Counted from the stretch's first letter, positions 18,743 to 30,213 are shown. The stretch is DNA of 64,000 nucleotides from Candidatus Gastranaerophilales bacterium (GCA_944322745.1 CALUPV010000003.1:1-64000); one strand, 5' to 3'. Notes: generated by a model not told the origin, from the sequence alone. Translations and numbers: made by a program.

Positions 18743-19210
18743 ATGTCTATTACCGTAACATCAATTCCTATTTTATTATTATCTGAAATTGTTCCTGAAC
18801 TTACAGGAGCAATAAAGTATCATAAATATAGTGAAGCAAATAACCAAAATTTTAAAGAATTTAATTTTAATACAATATTTATGGATAAAACAGTTCTATT
18901 AAAAACTCTTATAGAATATGAAATGCAAAATATAGTAGAAAAGGATAATACAATACTTTGTAACTATGAAGATTTTTATCTTGAATTTTATAAGATTAAC
19001 GAAGAGAAACCTTACAATTTGAAAATATCTTGCTTTGAAAACAAGCACATAAAAGAATTTATAAACAATATAAGTTCTCAATACACAATAAACACACAAG
19101 AAGCTTCATATAATAAGATAAAAGAACGGTTAAAAGAACAAAATCTTGAAATAGAAGATGAAGAAGTTTTTGAAGATAATACTATAGTTTTAACTGTTAA
19201 TTTGGAGTAA
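18743..19210 (+). CDS. DUF1257/Ycf35-family protein
   Basis: A 155-residue protein lies 9 bp after ycf46 with an AGAGG ribosome binding site. Residues about 48-154 fit the DUF1257 (Ycf35) pattern: a 'D+LLK L' start, a short beta-rich middle, then a helix ending in a Tyr/Asn-rich stretch (NNISSQYTINTQEASYNKIKE) and a C-terminal EDEEVFEDNTIVLTVNL. The N-terminal 45 residues diverge from the usual Ycf35 start. Function unknown; in cyanobacteria it clusters with Ycf46 and DUF2997, and that context is the main support. Confidence 0.7.
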   Translation: MSITVTSIPILLLSEIVPELTGAIKYHKYSEANNQNFKEFNFNTIFMDKTVLLKTLIEYEMQNIVEKDNTILCNYEDFYLEFYKINEEKPYNLKISCFENKHIKEFINNISSQYTINTQEASYNKIKERLKEQNLEIEDEEVFEDNTIVLTVNLE

Positions 19211-19212
19211 GA

Positions 19213-19425
19213 ATGACAAAAAAACAACTAAAAATAAAACTTATGCCTAATGGTGAAATTCAAATGGAAACTATAGGAATAAAAGGACAAAAATGTCTTG
19301 AATATATTCCTTTGATGGAAAGTATTGCAGATATAAAAATTACAGAACAAAAGTTCACAGAAGAATATTATGAACAAGAAGAAGATATAGATTTAGAAAA
19401 TTATAATATTAGAACTGATTATTAA
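19213..19425 (+). CDS. DUF2997-family small protein
   Basis: This 70-residue protein starts 2 bp after the DUF1257 gene with a GGAG site. The sequence KIKLMPNGEIQMETIGIKGQKCLEYI followed by an ESIADIKITEQKFTEEYYEQ helix matches the DUF2997 pattern (a 'G-x-Cxxxt' turn and a C-terminal 'K.t.EYY' end). The tail is strongly acidic. The three-gene order Ycf46-DUF1257-DUF2997 is cyanobacterial. Function unknown. Confidence 0.75.
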   Translation: MTKKQLKIKLMPNGEIQMETIGIKGQKCLEYIPLMESIADIKITEQKFTEEYYEQEEDIDLENYNIRTDY

Positions 19426-19436
19426 AAAATTTTATT

Positions 19437-20729
19437 TTATATTCCAAATCTTCTATAAATTTCATCAATATTATGAAGATAATCATTAATATCAAAACAA
19501 CTTTCAATTTCTTCTTTATTTAGTTTATCAAGTACATCTTTATCATTCATAAGATTATCAATAAAACTGCCATTATTATTAAAGGCATCTAAAGCATTTC
19601 TTTGAACTATTTTATACGCATCTTCTCTAAGCAAACCTTTGGAACATAACTTTAATAATACTTTTTGAGAAAAAACTATACCGCCAAAAAGCTTAGTATT
19701 TTTAAGCATATTATCATTATGCACAACAAGATTTTTAATAGTTCTTTCAAGACGTGATAACATATAATCGATTAAAATAGTTGAATCGGGGAAAATAATT
19801 CTTTCAACACTGCTGTGAGAAATATCTCTTTCATGCCATAAAGGAATATTTTCCATAGCTGCAACAGAATTTGAACGAACAACCCTTGCCAGACCCGAAA
19901 GATTTTCTCCTGATATCGGATTTTTCTTATGAGGCATAGCTGATGAACCTTTTTGTCCTTTAGAAAAGCCTTCTTCAACTTCTAAAACTTCCGTTCTTTG
20001 AAGATGTCTAAGTTCAACAGCAACTTGTTCAATAACCGAAGCAATTAAAGCTAAAGCTTGATGATATTGTGCGTGAATATCTCTTGCTATTACTTGAGTT
20101 GAAAATTTAGCAGGCTTTAGGTTTAAAAATTCACAAGCTATTTTTTCAATTTCAGGAGAAATATTACTGTATGTTCCGACAGGTCCTGAAATTTGGCCAA
20201 CCTTTGATTCTTCCAATGCCTTTTCAAAATTTCTTTTATTACGTTCAAATAAATCTATCCAACCGCATAATTTAACACCAAAAGTCATCGGTTCAGCATG
20301 CACACCGTGAGAACGACCTATACATATAGTTGTTTTATGTTCTTTCGCTTTTTCTTTTATTGCTGCTATTAAATTATCTAAATCTTTAAGAATAATCTTA
20401 CCTGCATCTTGCATTTGAAGCGCTAATGCAGTATCAATAACATCACTACTGGTCATTCCCATATGAATATAACGGGAATTTTCTCCTACATTTTCATTTA
20501 CATTTGTTAAAAAAGCAATTAAATCATGATGAACTTCTTTTTCTATTTCATCAATCCTATCAACAGAAAAAGAAGCTTTTGAAATAATATCATCTAAAAC
20601 CACTTGAGATATTTGACCGAGTTTATTATAAGCTTTGCATACAGCAAGCTCGACATCAAGATAATACTTGAACTTAGAATCAAGCTCCCAAATTTTACTC
20701 ATTTCTTCTCTAGAATATCTTTCAATCAT
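19437..20729 (-). CDS. purB: Adenylosuccinate lyase
   Basis: PurB acts twice in purine synthesis, on SAICAR and on adenylosuccinate. The 430-residue sequence starts MIERYSREEMSKIWE and carries TSSDVIDTALALQM, the HGVHAEPMTFG catalytic region and the fumarase/aspartase signature GSSAMPHKKNP. It is convergent with the DUF2997 gene, 12 bp apart, and divergent from the SGNH gene at 20822. Confidence 0.97.
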   Translation of the reverse strand: MIERYSREEMSKIWELDSKFKYYLDVELAVCKAYNKLGQISQVVLDDIISKASFSVDRIDEIEKEVHHDLIAFLTNVNENVGENSRYIHMGMTSSDVIDTALALQMQDAGKIILKDLDNLIAAIKEKAKEHKTTICIGRSHGVHAEPMTFGVKLCGWIDLFERNKRNFEKALEESKVGQISGPVGTYSNISPEIEKIACEFLNLKPAKFSTQVIARDIHAQYHQALALIASVIEQVAVELRHLQRTEVLEVEEGFSKGQKGSSAMPHKKNPISGENLSGLARVVRSNSVAAMENIPLWHERDISHSSVERIIFPDSTILIDYMLSRLERTIKNLVVHNDNMLKNTKLFGGIVFSQKVLLKLCSKGLLREDAYKIVQRNALDAFNNNGSFIDNLMNDKDVLDKLNKEEIESCFDINDYLHNIDEIYRRFGI

Positions 20730-20821
20730 ATTATTTCCTTTAACGCTCTAATATATTATAATATACATTATTTAAGATAAAATCTTAATATTATATAAAA
20801 TAAAGAATATTAACAAAGAAA

Positions 20822-21811
20822 ATGAAAATAAATACAATAAAAATTATAATATTAAATATTATACTGCTAGTAATAATTTTATTTATATCTGATTATTCTA
20901 TTTATTTAAAATTTAAACAGGACTACATTAAAAATCTAGCCTCTGAAAGTTTAAAAATATATCCACCTATCTCTTATATTGATAATTATAAAAGTAATTA
21001 TTCGACACAAAGTTATATATTTCAAAAAAGAAATAAAAATAATTTCAATTATTTCAGAAATAATATTTACAACAAAAACTATAATAATAAATCAATTATT
21101 TTTTTTGGTTGTTCATATACGTTTGGTATACAATTATCTGACGAAGAAACATTAAGTAATAAATTAGCAAAAAAATTAAATATAAATGTATATAACTTTG
21201 GAATTTGTGCATCCGGTATTCAACATATGTTATCACTTCTGCAAAATAATATTTTTTACAATTTAATAAAAGAAGAACCCAAATATGCAATATACACTAT
21301 TATTCCGGATCATTTTGAACGTTTGCAAAAATATATATTTCCAAGTCCAATGATGGCAAATGGAATAAATCTACAATACGAATTAAAGAATAGCAAACTT
21401 AAAAAAAGATATATTCCACTTAATTTATTTTCAAAATCTTTTTTGGTTAAAAGTATATACTATCAAATAGATACAAAAAGAAATGATTTTGAACCAAATA
21501 TAAAAGAACAAAATAATTTATTGGCATATTACATATTTACAGAAAGCTTCCAAATACTAAAGAAAAAATATCCTAACATAAAATTTATAATATTGAGATA
21601 TGAAACAGAAAATGATTATGCAGAAGAATATGAAAATAATAAAATATGGGAAAATTTACAAAAACAAGGCATTATAATAATAAATTCTTCAGATTTAATA
21701 GGAAGAAAATTTAAATATGCATCAGAAGATACTTGCGAAGACCAATATCATCCATCAGAAAAAGCTTGGGATTTATTAGTACCCAAATTAATTGAACAAA
21801 TAGAATTATAG
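20822..21811 (+). CDS. Membrane-anchored SGNH hydrolase-like protein (paralogue D)
   Basis: This 329-residue copy stands alone between purB and leuA. It has an N-terminal membrane segment (about 6-28), IIFFGCSYTFG with Ser98, IQHM, IIPDHFERL in the block III position (no Asn) and CEDQYHPSEKAWDLLVPK with Asp307/His310. No clear ribosome binding site precedes the ATG; only AAAGAAA. The C-terminal half closely resembles paralogue C. Role unknown. Confidence 0.7.
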   Translation: MKINTIKIIILNIILLVIILFISDYSIYLKFKQDYIKNLASESLKIYPPISYIDNYKSNYSTQSYIFQKRNKNNFNYFRNNIYNKNYNNKSIIFFGCSYTFGIQLSDEETLSNKLAKKLNINVYNFGICASGIQHMLSLLQNNIFYNLIKEEPKYAIYTIIPDHFERLQKYIFPSPMMANGINLQYELKNSKLKKRYIPLNLFSKSFLVKSIYYQIDTKRNDFEPNIKEQNNLLAYYIFTESFQILKKKYPNIKFIILRYETENDYAEEYENNKIWENLQKQGIIIINSSDLIGRKFKYASEDTCEDQYHPSEKAWDLLVPKLIEQIEL

Positions 21812-21924
21812 CTGTAAACTTTTCTTTAATAAATATTTATTTTAAAATTCTCTTATAGTAAATTACATTGTAGCTGAATAAAACTAAAATATTTGTTCTA
21901 TAAATGATTAAAAGGAGATTATTA

Positions 21925-23439
21925 ATGGAGAAAAGAGTACCGTTTTTTTATGATATTACTTTAAGAGACGGTAATCAATCTCTTAAAAAACCTTGGAATA
22001 CAAATGAAAAAGAAATAATATTTAATCATTTGGTAGAACTCGGAATACAAGGTGTAGAAGTGGGTTTTGCAGCAGCATCAGAAATGGATTTTGAAGCTTG
22101 TTCAAGATTAGCTCAAATAGCACCTGATAATGTAGTTATTTCCGCCCTTGCAAGATGTGTTGAAAATGACATTATAAAAGCCGCTGACTCAATCAAAGCA
22201 GCAGAAAAACAAAGAGTACATACTTTTATTGCAATGAGTCCTTTTAATATGGAATATGTACTTAATAAATCGCCACAAGAAGTGAGGAAACAAGCAATTG
22301 AAGGTGTAACTTTTGCCAGAAAAATAATGGGCAAAAAAGGCGAAGTTCAATTTTCCGTAGAACATTTTGGAGACTGCCATGAAAATATTGATTTTGTAAT
22401 AGATACATTAAAAGAAGTTGTAAAAGCCGGTGCTAATGTAATCAATTTACCAAACACAGTTGAAAGAGTCAGACCTAAAAAATTTGTAGATTTGGTAGAA
22501 AAAGTTTATAATGCACTACCTAAAGATATTATAATAGCTGTTCATAATCATAATGATTTAGGAATGGCGACAGCTACAACAGTTGAAAGTTATTTTGCAG
22601 GTGCAATCCAGCTTGAATGTGCATTGAACGGTTTAGGAGAACGTGCAGGAAACACCAATTTGTATGAAGTAGCTATAGCTCTACATAATTCAGGCGTTAA
22701 TGTTCCTTTAAATCTTGATAAAATATATGAAACAGCATTGATTGTATCTGACATGTCAAATATAAAAATATACGAAAAAGCAGCATTAATAGGACCTGAA
22801 GCTCTTGCACACAGAAGCGGAATTCATCAAGACGGTGCTATAAAAACAAAAGATATGCAAAAAGGTGCATATAGACCTATTCATCCATCTTTAATAGGAA
22901 GAAAAGATGATGAAAAATTAGGATTTACATCTCAATCAGGTAAAACTGCAATATTTGAAATAATAACAGATGCAGGATACCCGATAACAATATCAGAAGC
23001 ACAAAGAATAGTTCCATTTGCAAAAGCAGAAGCAGAAAAAATCGGTGAACTTTCAACCAGAAATGTTATTGACATTTATTATAATAATGTACTAAACGTC
23101 AAAGGTGCATTCAAATTATGCAGTCTTGATAAAACTGAAACAGAAAATGCCCTGTTACACTTTAAATACAATGATAAAGAATATAATGTTGAAGTATATG
23201 GTAATGGACCGGTTGATGCTTGTATTAAAGCTATTCAAAAAGCAGGATTCAATTGTGAATTTTTAAATTATGAACAAAAAGCGTTAAATATGGGGTCAGA
23301 TGCATCAGCTATGACAATTATGCATTTCAAAGCACCAAATGGACAAACAATAATATCTAGAGGCTGTGATGAAAGTACAGTTATGGCAAACTTAAAAGCT
23401 ATATTTAACGGCTTAAATATTATGGAAAATATGAAATAA
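21925..23439 (+). CDS. leuA: 2-isopropylmalate synthase-like protein
   Basis: LeuA condenses 2-oxoisovalerate and acetyl-CoA in leucine synthesis. The 504-residue sequence has the HMGL-like catalytic barrel (DITLRDGNQSLKKPW at the start, VHNHNDLGMATATTV, LNGLGERAGNTNL) and a C-terminal regulatory domain from about 385. The start was set at 21925 because AAAGGAG lies 6-7 nt before it; 21904 has none. The N-terminal block looks like LeuA of the 'LRDGNQ' type rather than 'LRDGEQ'. A related synthase, such as homocitrate or (R)-citramalate synthase, cannot be excluded. Confidence 0.78.
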   Translation: MEKRVPFFYDITLRDGNQSLKKPWNTNEKEIIFNHLVELGIQGVEVGFAAASEMDFEACSRLAQIAPDNVVISALARCVENDIIKAADSIKAAEKQRVHTFIAMSPFNMEYVLNKSPQEVRKQAIEGVTFARKIMGKKGEVQFSVEHFGDCHENIDFVIDTLKEVVKAGANVINLPNTVERVRPKKFVDLVEKVYNALPKDIIIAVHNHNDLGMATATTVESYFAGAIQLECALNGLGERAGNTNLYEVAIALHNSGVNVPLNLDKIYETALIVSDMSNIKIYEKAALIGPEALAHRSGIHQDGAIKTKDMQKGAYRPIHPSLIGRKDDEKLGFTSQSGKTAIFEIITDAGYPITISEAQRIVPFAKAEAEKIGELSTRNVIDIYYNNVLNVKGAFKLCSLDKTETENALLHFKYNDKEYNVEVYGNGPVDACIKAIQKAGFNCEFLNYEQKALNMGSDASAMTIMHFKAPNGQTIISRGCDESTVMANLKAIFNGLNIMENMK

Positions 23440-23463
23440 ATATTAAATAGGAAGGTATATATA

Positions 23464-25503
23464 ATGAAAAAACTTCTAATATCTATTCTAGTATTATCTG
23501 TTCTTTTTAATTATACAGCTCCTGCATTTTCATTTAACAATGGATTTATAACAAATCCAAAGATTATTGATTCAATTCAAACAGAAAATATTGTATCTGC
23601 AGATGTTGAGAAAAAACTCAAAGCTTCTATAGCTAAAGTATATGGAGAAGAACAAGTTGATGAAATATATGTAAATATATTGAAGATAATAAAAGAAACC
23701 AGATATAAAAGAAGTGAAAAATTAAAACAAGAAGATTTAAACAGAAGTAATGACTGGTACAAAGATGAAATTATATACATGTTTTATGTAGATCAATTCG
23801 GTGTTGATGATGATATGAGCCCAAATACTTTTTATAAATCAGTAAAAATGCTTCGATATTTGAGAGATTTAGGCGTAACAACAATATATATGCTTCCATT
23901 TGCAGATTCCCCAATGGGTGATGCCGGTTTTGATGTAAAAAATCCTCGTGATGTGAGAAAAGATCTTGGCGGTATGCAAGAATTCATATTATTTATTACA
24001 GAAGCCAAAAGACAAGGATTTAAAATCAAATCGGATTTAGTATTAAACCATTTTTCAGAACAACACGAGTGGTTTAAAGAAGCACAAAATGGAGATTTAG
24101 ATAAACTTAATTATTTTGTTGTATCAGAAAAAGAACCTGAAAAGAAAGTATATAAAGATGAAAAAATAGGCTACATAGCAGAATATAAACATGATAGCGG
24201 TAAAATATCAAAAAGAAGACTTATTTTTCCTGAAATAACAGAATCTAATTATAGAAAAGTAACCATTGACGGCAAGGATTATTATTTCTACCATACATTT
24301 TATCCTTTTCAGCTTGATATAAACTGGGAAAATCCAAAAGTACTTTATTACAACCTTGAAACTATAGCATTTTGGGCAAACCTTGGTATTGATATATTCA
24401 GAATGGATGCAATTCCGTATTTAATTAAAGAAGAAGGAACAAATGCAGAAAACTTGCCCAAAACTCACGAGATAATAAAAATTTTAAGTACGTTCTTACA
24501 AGAAACAGCACCAAGAAGCGTTATTCAAGTAGAAGCATGCCAACCACCAAAAAAATTACTCCCATATTTTGGGACTGAAAGAAAAGTGGAAATAAACATT
24601 AATAACAAAATAAAAGAACTTATCAGAACAAATGAAGCTCAAATTGCATATCATTTCCCATATATGCCAGCAATATGGGCAACCGTGGTATCAGGTGATA
24701 ATTCATATTTTTGGAAAACTCATAAGAAAACTCCTCAAATTCCGGATAGCGCAAGCTGGGCAGTATTTTTAAGAGTTCATGATGAATTAACACTTGAAAT
24801 GGTTAATAAAGAAACAAGAGAATTGTTATATGAAGATTTAGCTGATAAAGGTGCAGAATTCCGTAAAGGTTTTGGAATAAGCGGAAGATTGGCAAACTTC
24901 CTCGATAATGACATTGATAGAATTAATATGACATTTGCAATACTTTTATCTTTAAAAGGTATTCCAATTATTTATTATGGAGATGAAATAGGAAGCCAAA
25001 ATAATTTCTCATACGCTCAAAGATGGGCAAAAATAAGAGAAAGAAGAGATAAAAAGAAAAATAAAAACTCTGAAATGCTTTCATATTTTGACAGCAGAGA
25101 CATTCATAGAGGTGCAATTAAACGAAATACTTTCTACCGTGCGATGTATAGAAACAACAATTTTAACAGTAAAATATATAAAAATGTTAAACGTTTAATT
25201 GAAGTTAGGAAAAATTACAATACTATTTCTCGTGGTGATTTTATAGAAGTTAAATCAGATAAACCACAAGTATTTTCTTATTTAAGAAAAGGAACATATG
25301 ATAAAATTTTAATGGTAAATAACTTATCTGATAAAAAAGTTTTTGCAGAATTAGATATTAATCATCTTAATTTAAATGAAACAGATACTGAAATAAAAAT
25401 GCAAGAACTAATAACAAAAGAACCTAAAATCTTTATTATTGAGAATAAGAAATTAATAATAAAACTAAAGCCATATGAAACAATGTGGTTAAGCTTCAAA
25501 TAA
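23464..25503 (+). CDS. Secreted GH13 alpha-amylase-family enzyme
   Basis: A cleavable signal peptide (KKLLISILVLSVLFNYTAPAFS) precedes a coiled, charged region (about 40-95) and a GH13 barrel from about 97. Catalytic-type residues are present: nucleophile Asp315 in FRMDA, acid/base Glu357 in QVEACQ and transition-state Asp440 in RVHDE. The layout resembles trehalose synthase or sucrose-phosphorylase-like enzymes, but the product specificity is not clear. It is 679 residues, likely acting on glucans outside the cytoplasmic membrane. A GGAAGG site lies before the ATG, 24 bp after leuA. Confidence 0.8.
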   Translation: MKKLLISILVLSVLFNYTAPAFSFNNGFITNPKIIDSIQTENIVSADVEKKLKASIAKVYGEEQVDEIYVNILKIIKETRYKRSEKLKQEDLNRSNDWYKDEIIYMFYVDQFGVDDDMSPNTFYKSVKMLRYLRDLGVTTIYMLPFADSPMGDAGFDVKNPRDVRKDLGGMQEFILFITEAKRQGFKIKSDLVLNHFSEQHEWFKEAQNGDLDKLNYFVVSEKEPEKKVYKDEKIGYIAEYKHDSGKISKRRLIFPEITESNYRKVTIDGKDYYFYHTFYPFQLDINWENPKVLYYNLETIAFWANLGIDIFRMDAIPYLIKEEGTNAENLPKTHEIIKILSTFLQETAPRSVIQVEACQPPKKLLPYFGTERKVEININNKIKELIRTNEAQIAYHFPYMPAIWATVVSGDNSYFWKTHKKTPQIPDSASWAVFLRVHDELTLEMVNKETRELLYEDLADKGAEFRKGFGISGRLANFLDNDIDRINMTFAILLSLKGIPIIYYGDEIGSQNNFSYAQRWAKIRERRDKKKNKNSEMLSYFDSRDIHRGAIKRNTFYRAMYRNNNFNSKIYKNVKRLIEVRKNYNTISRGDFIEVKSDKPQVFSYLRKGTYDKILMVNNLSDKKVFAELDINHLNLNETDTEIKMQELITKEPKIFIIENKKLIIKLKPYETMWLSFK

Positions 25504-25518
25504 AAAATTTGATAATAA

Positions 25519-25550
25519 AAAAGACTCGATTAATAAATCGAGTCTTTTTT
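25519..25550. terminator. Bidirectional terminator (GH13 gene / dnaK)
   Basis: AAAAGACTCGAT (25519-25530) pairs perfectly with ATCGAGTCTTTT (25537-25548) over a 6-nt loop, with A- and T-tracts on both sides. It lies between convergent genes. Confidence 0.92.
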
Positions 25551-25566
25551 CATCTGTATTAAAGAA

Positions 25567-27432
<1,866 letters not shown>

Positions 27433-27574
27433 TTAATCTAATTACTTTATTTACTATATTTTTTATAACACCTATTTTCAAATTTCTTGAAAAAATAAAC
27501 AAAAAATTAATAATTCAATTTTTAAAATAACAATTAAGAATATTTATTATTGTTGCAAGAGAAATTATTATGAA

Positions 27575-27580
27575 TATAAT
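27575..27580 (+). promoter_or_regulatory. nanE promoter -10 (leaderless mRNA)
   Basis: A perfect TATAAT ends 9 bp before the GTG start of nanE, so the transcript would begin about 3 nt before the start codon. No Shine-Dalgarno sequence precedes the GTG. Confidence 0.5.
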
Positions 27581-27589
27581 TAAGTTATT

Positions 27590-28267
27590 GTGATATTAGA
27601 AAAACTTAAAAATCAAATAATAGTATCAGTACAAGCAATGCCAAATGAACCCTTGTATGAGGAATCTTGTATAATTGCAATGATGAAATCAGTAGTTAAT
27701 GGCGGTGCTAAGGGTTTGCGTCTGGCTGGAGCAAGAGACGTAAAAAATGCAAAGAAATTATTTGATATTCCAGTAATAGGTCTTACGAAACCGAATAAAC
27801 TCCCTGATAACTGGAAAGAAACAGTTTATATAACACCAACTCTGAAAGAAGTTAATGAACTTATTGAAGCAAATGCTGACATAATCGCTACCGATGCAAC
27901 CCAAAGACCAAGGCCAAAAGAAAGTTTAAAAGAAATAGTCAACTATATAAAATCACACAATAAACTTTCTATGGCGGATATTTCAACTTTTGAAGAGGGA
28001 ATAAAAGCAAGAGAATTGGGATTTGATATAATTTCAACAACTTTATCCGGTTACACTCAATATTCAAATCAAAATATTGAAGGACCTGATTTTGAACTAT
28101 TAGAAAAACTTGTAAAAGAACTTGATTGTCCTATTATTTTAGAAGGCAGAATTTGGGAACCTAATGAAGTAAATCAAGCATTTGAACTTGGAGCCCATAG
28201 CGTAGTAATAGGTTCAGCAATTACAAGACCTCAACTAATTACAAAGAGATTTTGCAACAGAGGATAA
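27590..28267 (+). CDS. nanE: N-acetylmannosamine-6-phosphate 2-epimerase
   Basis: NanE turns ManNAc-6-P into GlcNAc-6-P in sialic acid/ManNAc catabolism. The 225-residue protein fits well: LKNQIIVSVQAMPNEPL at the start, GAKGLRLAGARDVKN, IIATDATQRPRP, MADISTFEEGIKARELGFDIISTTLSGYT and ILEGRIWEP...GAHSVVIGSAITRP. The GTG start is required because the next Met falls inside the conserved N-terminal strand. It is followed within 1 bp by an SGNH-like gene and then a ROK kinase, which may be NanK. No nanA lyase is in the window. Confidence 0.92.
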   Translation: MILEKLKNQIIVSVQAMPNEPLYEESCIIAMMKSVVNGGAKGLRLAGARDVKNAKKLFDIPVIGLTKPNKLPDNWKETVYITPTLKEVNELIEANADIIATDATQRPRPKESLKEIVNYIKSHNKLSMADISTFEEGIKARELGFDIISTTLSGYTQYSNQNIEGPDFELLEKLVKELDCPIILEGRIWEPNEVNQAFELGAHSVVIGSAITRPQLITKRFCNRG

Positions 28268-28268
28268 T

Positions 28269-29261
28269 ATGAAAAAAAGTATAACCATTTTAATTAGTTG
28301 TACAATTTTTCTATTAATATTCATAATTATGGATATTATTTTCTTTTATTATATTGTATTTCAAGAACAAAATGTTTATATATCTCAGCAAAAGTATATA
28401 AACCCAAAAGAAAAGATTCTTGTGCCTAAATATTTTATAAAACTGAATAAGTTTAAAGATGAATATGAAAGTATAATAAAAAACCATTTAAGACCAATAC
28501 AAAACCAAAATAGCAAAGAAGAACCAATATTAATATTTGGCTGTTCATATGCTTACGGTTATGTCTTTGATAATAGTGAGACAATATCATACATTATGTC
28601 TAAATACTCAGATAGACCAATTATAAATAGAGCTATATCAGGTTGGAGTATCCAGCACATGTTATATCAATTAAGAAACGATAAGCAATATTTTTATTCT
28701 CTAAAACCTCCAAAATATATTTTCTATGTTTTAATGGATCATGGAGGACATTTTCATCGTTTATTTTATACTAACTTTCCTAATATTCTACATAGCGATT
28801 ATTATTTAACTTATAAAGTGAAAAATAATAATCTTACAGAAAGGAAGCCTTTTTTAAATCTTTACTATGGATTTGCTATCCCAAGACACATATATAATAA
28901 GATAGTAAAGAATTACGTAGATAAAACAGCATTTATAAAACCGAATAAAAAGTTTTATGATTTATTAATTCTACATTTTTTAAGTATAAATGAAGAAATA
29001 CAAAAAATATGGGGTGAAAATCAAATAGAAAATGCACCTAAATTTATCATTTTATCTTTTGAAGGCAACAATGAACTATTTTGGAAAAATAAAATAGAAG
29101 AAGAAGGAATTAAGGTAATTAATATAGCTGAACTTATAGGGAAAAAAAACTTAGAAAATCAAGAGCTGGGTTTTTTTGAACCAGAAATTGCAGGACATCC
29201 AAACGGAAAATTATGGAAAGAAGTTATTCCAAAATTAAAAGAAATATATCAAGATTTATAA
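28269..29261 (+). CDS. Membrane-anchored SGNH hydrolase-like protein (paralogue E)
   Basis: This 330-residue copy lies between nanE and the ROK kinase, 1 bp after nanE, with AGAGG upstream. It has an N-terminal membrane segment (about 5-30), ILIFGCSYAYG with Ser93 and IQHM, but diverges elsewhere: block III is VLMDHGGHFHR, and the C-terminal motif is EIAGHPNGKLW with His310, lacking the Asp found at His-minus-3 in paralogues A-D (Ile307 here, Glu306 next to it). Given the ManNAc context, a sialate or amino-sugar O-acetylesterase role is a hypothesis only. Confidence 0.65.
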   Translation: MKKSITILISCTIFLLIFIIMDIIFFYYIVFQEQNVYISQQKYINPKEKILVPKYFIKLNKFKDEYESIIKNHLRPIQNQNSKEEPILIFGCSYAYGYVFDNSETISYIMSKYSDRPIINRAISGWSIQHMLYQLRNDKQYFYSLKPPKYIFYVLMDHGGHFHRLFYTNFPNILHSDYYLTYKVKNNNLTERKPFLNLYYGFAIPRHIYNKIVKNYVDKTAFIKPNKKFYDLLILHFLSINEEIQKIWGENQIENAPKFIILSFEGNNELFWKNKIEEEGIKVINIAELIGKKNLENQELGFFEPEIAGHPNGKLWKEVIPKLKEIYQDL

Positions 29262-29280
29262 TATTAGGAAAGAAAATTTC

Positions 29281-30195
29281 ATGAAAAAAGTATTAGCAAT
29301 TGATGTTGGCGGGACAAAATTAATATATGCAATTATTAATGAAAAAGGTGAATTTTTAAGCGAAGTAAAAAAAACTGCTACACCTAAAAATATCGAAGAA
29401 TTAAAAAATACATTCAAAAAAATAATCTCCGAGAATGAAAAAGAAGTTGATTTTACAGCATTTGCAACCGCAGGCGCTGTAAATATTGAAAATACAAAAG
29501 TAGAATCTTCCACTCCAAATATGCCATTAGGATATAATTCCCTTAATTTTACGGAGTTAAGTTCAAAACCTGTATTTGTAGAAAATGATGCCAATGCGGC
29601 AGCTTGGGCCGAATATAAAACAGGTGCTGCAATAGGTGAAGAAAATAATATAACAATAACCTTAGGTACAGGTATAGGTGGAGGTTTTATAGTTAACGGG
29701 AAACTATTAAGAGGAAAATCCGGCAGAGCAGGTGAAGTAGGAAGTATGAAAATACAAGGCAGAGGAAGAACCTGCACTTGCAAGCGAAAAGACTGTTTTG
29801 AAAGTTACGCCTCAGGCTCCGGATTAAAAAAGACAGCCGAAGAAATAGCAAAAAATGATTCTATTTTCTTAACAAGTATTTATAAAACAAAAAATCCTGG
29901 CGAAATAACAACCTATGATATTATTGCGGGTATTAAATCAAATGATGATTATTCATTAAAAGTTTTTAATATTTGGAAACAAGATTTAATAATAGGTTTA
30001 ATAAATATAACAAATATATTTGATCCTGAAAGCATTATTATATCTGGTGGAATGGGTGAATTTATAAATACAAAAGAAATAGAAGAAGCCATAAATTCAG
30101 AAATTGTTGTATCACCAGTTAAAGTTAAACTTGCTAAAGCAGGTAACTATTCCGGAATGATAGGAGCTGCGCTTTTAGCTTGTGAAAAGTTTTAG
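29281..30195 (+). CDS. ROK-family sugar kinase (NanK-like)
   Basis: The 304-residue protein has the ROK phosphate-binding start LAIDVGGTKLIYAI, VENDANAAAWAEY with the catalytic Asp, TLGTGIGGGFIVNG, GEVGSM and a zinc site CTCKRKDC near 163-170. ROK kinases phosphorylate sugars such as ManNAc, GlcNAc or glucose. Position after nanE favours ManNAc kinase (NanK), but glucokinase is possible. The AGGAAAG site lies 8 nt upstream. Confidence 0.8.
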   Translation: MKKVLAIDVGGTKLIYAIINEKGEFLSEVKKTATPKNIEELKNTFKKIISENEKEVDFTAFATAGAVNIENTKVESSTPNMPLGYNSLNFTELSSKPVFVENDANAAAWAEYKTGAAIGEENNITITLGTGIGGGFIVNGKLLRGKSGRAGEVGSMKIQGRGRTCTCKRKDCFESYASGSGLKKTAEEIAKNDSIFLTSIYKTKNPGEITTYDIIAGIKSNDDYSLKVFNIWKQDLIIGLINITNIFDPESIIISGGMGEFINTKEIEEAINSEIVVSPVKVKLAKAGNYSGMIGAALLACEKF

Positions 30196-30213
30196 ACACC
30201 AAAAAATATTTAC

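Noticed and set aside
22113-22380. Minus-strand open frames inside leuA and, similarly, inside dnaK, der, mnmE, dnaN and pgk
   Set aside because: They mirror strongly conserved genes on the other strand and lack ribosome binding sites.
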